Source: Hyphomicrobiales bacterium (GTDB taxonomy: Bacteria > Pseudomonadota > Alphaproteobacteria > Rhizobiales > Beijerinckiaceae). From it: a stretch of DNA of 8,165 nucleotides. Of this stretch, positions 4,607-8,165 are shown piece by piece. The notes beneath the pieces are model-generated. The model worked only from the letters and a program-made list of their open reading frames with translations, was not told where the DNA came from and ran no database searches. The stretch lies in contig JANYDZ010000022.1 of the NCBI GenBank assembly GCA_025363375.1, forward strand, positions 1-8,165, read 5' to 3'. Position numbers and translations under genes: made by a program. Within the stretch, counting starts at the first letter, position 1. Every line of letters starts with the position of its first letter.

Positions 4607-6400
4607 ATGTCGCATTCCGTCTTTGGCGCCGAACCCGAAGCGCGCGTTGCGCCGCGCGTCAATGCGCTTTTTATTGCGGTGTTTTTCGGCTTTGCAATCT
4701 CCCTCGCCCTATGCTGGCCGCAGGCGCTGGAGATATGGCGCACCGGCAATTTTCACGACACCGACGACGCCATGCGAATGGCGCAAGTGCGCGATCTTCT
4801 GGCCGGACAATCCTGGTACGACATGAATCAATGGCGGCTCGATCCGCCGCGTGGTTCATTCATGCACTGGTCGCGCGTGGTCGATGCGCCCATTGCGCTG
4901 TTAACGCTGGCTTTTCGCCTGTTTACGACTGCCGAGCGCGCGGAACTCCTGACGCGCCTCGTGTTTCCGTTGTCGCTTCAGGCTGCTTTATTGTTTTCAA
5001 CAGCCTGGCTGGGGCGCGTCATCGCCGGCCCCCGCGCGCTGGTTCCGGCGGTGGCGCTGACTGTGCTTTCGGGTTTCATGCTGGGGCAATTCGTGCCGGG
5101 GCGGGTCGATCATCACGCGCCGCAGATTGTGCTGGTGGTTCTGGCGAGCGCGGCGACGCTGCAGGCGCTGGACCCGGCGCGCGCGAAATTCGCTGTTATT
5201 ACAGCGCTTTACATGGCAATATCGCTGTCGATCAGCATCGAGAATCTGCACTTTTTCGCGGTGCTCGGCGCGGCGCTGCCGCTCGCGTGGATTGCGCGCG
5301 GCGAGGCGATGCGCCCCGCGCTGCTGCGGTTCGGGCTCGGCCTCGGCGTGGCTTTACTCGTATGTTTTTTGCTATTTAACGGGCCATCGCGCTGGTTCGT
5401 TGCGGCCTGCGACGCGTTTTCGATTGTCACCCTGTGCGCCGGCCTGCTGGGCGCGTTGACATGCTGCGCGCTTGGCGTTTTTTCACGCGCGTTTTCGCGC
5501 GCAATTCACCGCGCGGCATGCGTGAGTGTCTGCGCAATTGTTGGCGCGGCGATTCTGGCGCTCGCGTTCCCGCGTTGTATGGGCGATCCCTTCGTCGATA
5601 TCGACCCGTTGGCGCGCGAGGTCTGGCTCGCCAATGTCACGGAAGTGCGCACCCTGCGCCAAGTGCTGGCGATCTTCCCCGACGCGTGGCCCATGCTGAC
5701 ACTGCCGGCGGGGCTGGGCATCATCGCCCTGTCTTTCGGAGTCTGGCTTGAACGCGGTCCTGGGCGGGCGCGGCTGCTGGCGTTGACAGCGCTGTGCGTG
5801 GCGGGCGCCGCGGTCGCCTGCCTGGCGATCCGGGCGGCAAGCTCGCTGGCGCCGCTGACGCTGATGGGAGGCGTTGTCATGGCGACGAAACTGCTTGAGC
5901 GACAGCGGCGGGTGGGCGTGTTTCTGGCGGGACTCGCCACCCTGCCCTTCGCGCCGATCTTTTGGGCGCTCGCCGCCCCCGCTGGCGAAAACCCCGTCGA
6001 AGCCGCGCGCCTGCGCGGGGGCGAAGTCTGCCGCCAGGCCAGCGCCTACGCGCCGCTGGCCCTTTTGCCGAAAGGCCTTGTCTTCGCGCCCATCGATTCA
6101 GGCGCGCATCTTCTGGCGCATACGCCGCATGGCGTGATTGGCGCTCCCTATCACCGCAACAATCACGGCAATCGCGCGGTCCTTGACGGCTTTCTGGCGC
6201 CGCCATCGCAGGCGCGCGCCCTCGTCGCCGGCAGCGGCGCGGCCTATGTGGCGATCTGTCCGGGGCAGCGACAGCTTGAGGTCATGGTTTTGCGCGCGCC
6301 CGACGGTCTGGCCGGCGCGTTGTCGCGCGGAGAGGTTCCGGACTGGCTGACGCAGCTCGATGTTCCCGGCACGCCCTATAAAGTCTTCGCGCCGCGCTAG
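4607..6400 (+). CDS. Polytopic membrane protein, putative GT-C fold glycosyltransferase (Stt3/PglB-like features)
   Basis: This 597-residue protein has about 11-13 predicted hydrophobic segments between residues 20 and 458 and a soluble C-terminal region of about 140 residues. The first external loop, after the helix at 20-38, carries the acidic motif DTDD (51-54), then WYDMNQWRLDPP (70-81) and MHWSR (86-90). A second loop carries GRVDHH (165-170). An acidic pair after the first helix and a DHH/DNE-like motif in the second loop are seen in lipid-linked-sugar GT-C enzymes such as Stt3/PglB/AglB. The WWDxG motif of oligosaccharyltransferases is not present, so it is not a standard OST. The C-terminal HTPHGVIGAPYHRNNHGN (505-522) is likely conserved in its family. 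ATG 4607 follows GGAG (4598-4601) by five bases. Donor and acceptor are unknown; the GT-C assignment is inferred from motifs. Confidence 0.6.
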   Translation: MSHSVFGAEPEARVAPRVNALFIAVFFGFAISLALCWPQALEIWRTGNFHDTDDAMRMAQVRDLLAGQSWYDMNQWRLDPPRGSFMHWSRVVDAPIALLTLAFRLFTTAERAELLTRLVFPLSLQAALLFSTAWLGRVIAGPRALVPAVALTVLSGFMLGQFVPGRVDHHAPQIVLVVLASAATLQALDPARAKFAVITALYMAISLSISIENLHFFAVLGAALPLAWIARGEAMRPALLRFGLGLGVALLVCFLLFNGPSRWFVAACDAFSIVTLCAGLLGALTCCALGVFSRAFSRAIHRAACVSVCAIVGAAILALAFPRCMGDPFVDIDPLAREVWLANVTEVRTLRQVLAIFPDAWPMLTLPAGLGIIALSFGVWLERGPGRARLLALTALCVAGAAVACLAIRAASSLAPLTLMGGVVMATKLLERQRRVGVFLAGLATLPFAPIFWALAAPAGENPVEAARLRGGEVCRQASAYAPLALLPKGLVFAPIDSGAHLLAHTPHGVIGAPYHRNNHGNRAVLDGFLAPPSQARALVAGSGAAYVAICPGQRQLEVMVLRAPDGLAGALSRGEVPDWLTQLDVPGTPYKVFAPR

Positions 6401-6499
6401 ATTGCGTCACTTTAACGCCATGAACATGGACAAAGCTTAATTAGGCGGCGGTCGGGGCCCGGTGTATTTTGCAATCGCCATCCCATGAGGAGACGTTTC

Positions 6500-7084
6500 A
6501 TGAAATCCCGTTCAAGCATTGCAATCGTGATGACCGCCATGGTGGGCGCGACGGCGTTTCTCGCCGTTAACGCGCTGGCCCAGCAGTCCGCCGCTCCGCC
6601 GCGCCCTGGCGCGGCCGCGACGCAACGCCCGGCCTTTTCCGCCGAGGACCGCGGCGCCTTTTTCGACGCCCGCATCGCCGCCGTGAAGGCGGGCCTGCGG
6701 CTGACGCCGGATCAGGAAAAGCTGTGGCCGCCGGTTGAAAGCGCCGTGCGCGAAGGTTTCGCCAAACGCGCCGAGATGATGGCGAAAATGCAGACCCAGG
6801 GCCGTCCCGCCGATCCGGTCGAGGGCATGCGCCGCATGGCGGACGCCGCCTCGACCCGCGGCGAAATGATGAAGAAAATCGTCGATGCCGCGCAGCCCCT
6901 GTACGCCAGCCTGGGCGACGACCAGAAGCGCCGCCTGACCATGCTGATGCACCGGCCCGGCGGCGGCCGCATGGCGCAGATGCGCGAGCGTATGCGCGGC
7001 ATGATGATGGACCAGCGCGGCGAACGCGGCATGATGGGCCGGCGCGGCGGCGAGGATGAACGTCCGCGCAACCAGGACCGCTAG
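6500..7084 (+). CDS. Spy/CpxP-family LTxxQ periplasmic protein with Met/Arg-rich tail
   Basis: This 194-residue exported protein has a signal peptide at residues 1-27 (MKSR, a hydrophobic stretch, ALA then QQ). The helical core contains FDARIAAVKAGLRLTPDQEKLW (55-76) with the LTPDQ motif of the LTxxQ/Spy family, and a second, degenerate copy, LGDDQKRRL (138-146). E. coli Spy and CpxP are periplasmic stress proteins, a chaperone and a Cpx-pathway inhibitor; the precise role here is not known. From about residue 153 the tail is rich in Gly, Arg and Met, including RGMMM and GMMGRRGG, and is probably disordered. The start at 6500 has AGGAG (6488-6492) seven bases upstream; an in-frame ATG at 6485 lacks this and would spoil the signal peptide. 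A 12-bp palindrome CCATG-AA-CATGG (6418-6429) lies in the 99-bp upstream spacer. Confidence 0.82.
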   Translation: MKSRSSIAIVMTAMVGATAFLAVNALAQQSAAPPRPGAAATQRPAFSAEDRGAFFDARIAAVKAGLRLTPDQEKLWPPVESAVREGFAKRAEMMAKMQTQGRPADPVEGMRRMADAASTRGEMMKKIVDAAQPLYASLGDDQKRRLTMLMHRPGGGRMAQMRERMRGMMMDQRGERGMMGRRGGEDERPRNQDR

Positions 7085-7185
7085 GGCCGCCGTTCCAATC
7101 CGCCAGCCACCAGCCCCCCAGCGCAAGAACACCAGCATTAAGGCTGGCTCCGGACCGGCGATCGCGGTCAAACCCGAGCAAAGGC

Positions 7186-7203
7186 GGGCCGGTTATCCGG
7201 CCC
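7186..7203 (-). terminator. Hairpin enclosing the pyrF stop codon, possible terminator
   Basis: GGGCCGG (7186-7192) and CCGGCCC (7197-7203) form a perfect 7-bp stem with a four-base loop. On the minus strand the loop is ATAA and contains the pyrF TAA stop (7195-7193), so the last two codons lie in the upstream arm. Downstream on that strand comes GCCTTTGCTCGGGTTTG, with only short T runs, so termination may be weak or Rho-assisted. The remaining spacer to the LTxxQ gene (7085-7185) has no ORF; GCCAGCC (7102-7108) can pair with GGCTGGC (7142-7148), a further weak structure. Confidence 0.5.
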
Positions 7204-7897
7204 CCGCGATCTCCGCCACGAAAGCCTCCGCCGCCGCGCGCGGGTCGGGCGCCTGCGTCACCGGACGCCCGACGACGAGATAATCGGCGCCGGCGGCGAT
7301 CGCCCGCGCGGGCGTCATGACGCGTTTCTGGTCGCCAACAACGCCGCCCGCGAGGCGAATGCCGGGCGTCACCAGCAGCATGTGCGGGCCGACCAGCGCG
7401 CGCATGGCTTGCGCCTCCTCCGCCGACAGGACGAGGCCTTGCACGCCCGCGCGTGCGGCCTGCAGGGCGCGGCGCGCCACGAGGTCCTTCACGCCAAAGG
7501 CGAAGCCCGCTTCCGCGAGATCGGAATCGTCGCAGGACGTCAGCACCGTGACGCCGAGAATTTTCAAAGACGAGCCGCCCAGCGCGCCGCGCGCGGCGCG
7601 CATGGTTTGCGGATAGGCGTGCACCGTGAGGAATGTCGCGCCCATGTCGGCGACCTGCGTCGTCGCGCGGGCGACCGTGTGGGGGATGTCGTGCAGTTTG
7701 AGATCGAGAAAGACTTTTTTGCCGGCCTGCGCCAGATCGCGCGCCAGACCCAGCCCGCCGCCGTAGGTCAGCTCCAGGCCGATCTTGTAAAACGCGACGG
7801 AATCTCCCAATTGCGCCGCCATTTTTTCAGCGGCGGCCACATCGGGCAGATCCAGCGCGACGATGAGCCGGTCGCGCGCGGCCGGCTTGCTAACCAT
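7193..7897 (-). CDS. pyrF: Orotidine 5'-phosphate decarboxylase PyrF
   Basis: This 234-residue enzyme converts orotidine 5'-monophosphate to UMP, the last step of de novo pyrimidine synthesis, in the cytoplasm. The family signature is clear: ALD at 14-16, Lys38 (YKIGLE), and the catalytic array Asp65-Lys67-Asp70 in FLDLKLHDIPHTV. VTPGIR (176-181) and the phosphate-binding VVGRPVTQ (208-215) close the barrel. The usual DIPNT sequence reads DIPHT here (His73). The start at 7897 has only GGGG (7906-7903) five bases upstream and overlaps the stop codon region of the preceding hydrolase gene by 8 bp, suggesting translational coupling. A hairpin at the 3' end contains the stop codon. It converges with the LTxxQ protein gene. 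Confidence 0.96.
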   Translation of the reverse strand: MVSKPAARDRLIVALDLPDVAAAEKMAAQLGDSVAFYKIGLELTYGGGLGLARDLAQAGKKVFLDLKLHDIPHTVARATTQVADMGATFLTVHAYPQTMRAARGALGGSSLKILGVTVLTSCDDSDLAEAGFAFGVKDLVARRALQAARAGVQGLVLSAEEAQAMRALVGPHMLLVTPGIRLAGGVVGDQKRVMTPARAIAAGADYLVVGRPVTQAPDPRAAAEAFVAEIAGAG

Positions 7898-8165
7898 CCA
7901 GACCCCGCAAAAACGCCAGCGTCGCGCTGTTGAATTCTTCGGCGCATTCGATGTTGCCCATGTGGCCGGCGCGTTCGAAGACGTGCAGCTTGGCGTTGGG
8001 AATCTTCGGCACGAACGTGTCGGTGTAGCCGGGGTTGCGCAGGGCGTCCATCCTGCCGGCGTAGACGAGAACCGGAACCCTGATGGCGCCGTAGTCGAGC
8101 GTGTCGCGCTCGGACTTCGCGCCCGCGGGGCGCGGGAACGGCGCCTTGAAACGCGCGGCGGCGGT
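7890..8165 (-). CDS. Alpha/beta hydrolase, C-terminal part
   Basis: The minus strand is open from the window edge at 8165 to a TAG at 7892-7890, giving the last 91 residues of a protein whose start lies outside. The segment RVPVLVYAGRMDALRNP (29-45 of the visible part) has the strand-turn-Asp pattern that supplies the acid of an alpha/beta-hydrolase triad (Asp40). VFERAGHMGNIECAEEFN (62-79) supplies the catalytic His68, as in lipases, esterases and haloperoxidase-like members. The nucleophile elbow is not visible, so substrate class cannot be assigned. The stop codon lies inside the first codons of pyrF (bases ATGGTTAG, 8-bp overlap), so the two genes very likely form an operon. Confidence 0.8.
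   Translation of the reverse strand, partial: TAAARFKAPFPRPAGAKSERDTLDYGAIRVPVLVYAGRMDALRNPGYTDTFVPKIPNAKLHVFERAGHMGNIECAEEFNSATLAFLRGLDG

Noticed and set aside
6512..7171. Minus-strand ORFs opposite the LTxxQ protein gene
   Set aside because: They are Ala/Arg/His-rich shadow frames; the plus-strand gene has a signal peptide, an LTPDQ motif and a good Shine-Dalgarno.
1..8165. Mobile element, CRISPR array, toxin-antitoxin or defence system
   Set aside because: I saw no transposase or integrase motifs, no spaced direct repeats of CRISPR type and no small paired toxin/antitoxin genes; the window is filled by core-type genes.

Overview
The window reads as a chromosomal segment of a GC-rich alphaproteobacterium, most likely a member of the Rhizobiales/Hyphomicrobiales. 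The reasons are an Irr-type Fur-family regulator next to a fabA-fabB-fabI cluster, the close fit of all proteins to alphaproteobacterial families, and heavy GC use at third codon positions. I cannot fix the genus; the Beijerinckiaceae/Methylocystaceae region is only a guess. I see no insertion sequence, CRISPR array, tRNA, rRNA or phage gene, and nothing that amounts to a clear new system. This is mostly conserved housekeeping DNA with some unusual details.

Layout. Positions 1-295 (minus) hold the N-terminal part of a D-2-hydroxyacid dehydrogenase. A divergent intergenic region of about 220 bp follows, then a secreted protein with two bacterial SH3 repeats (plus, 514-1059), whose signal-peptide region carries a 15-bp tandem repeat and a run of eight T. 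It converges on irr (minus, 1063-1539) with only three bases between the stop codons. irr is divergent from the unsaturated fatty acid cluster fabA (1806-2330), fabB (2416-3633) and fabI (3729-4529). The 266-bp irr-fabA spacer contains a good sigma70-like promoter facing irr, framed by short repeats.

Downstream on the plus strand are a 597-residue polytopic membrane protein resembling GT-C fold glycosyltransferases (4607-6400) and a small exported Spy/CpxP-like LTxxQ protein with a Met/Arg-rich tail (6500-7084). The right end runs on the minus strand: an alpha/beta hydrolase C-terminus (7890-8165) overlaps the start of pyrF (7193-7897) by 8 bp, and pyrF ends in a hairpin that contains its own stop codon.

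How the genes work together. FabA makes and isomerises the 10-carbon enoyl-ACP, FabB elongates the cis-3-decenoyl product, and FabI reduces trans-2-enoyl-ACP in each elongation round, so the central cluster is the classical bacterial anaerobic route to unsaturated fatty acids. Irr links gene expression to haem and iron status; its divergent position beside fabA raises, but does not prove, shared control. The GT-C-like protein and the two exported proteins point to envelope functions. PyrF belongs to pyrimidine synthesis and is probably translated together with the upstream hydrolase.
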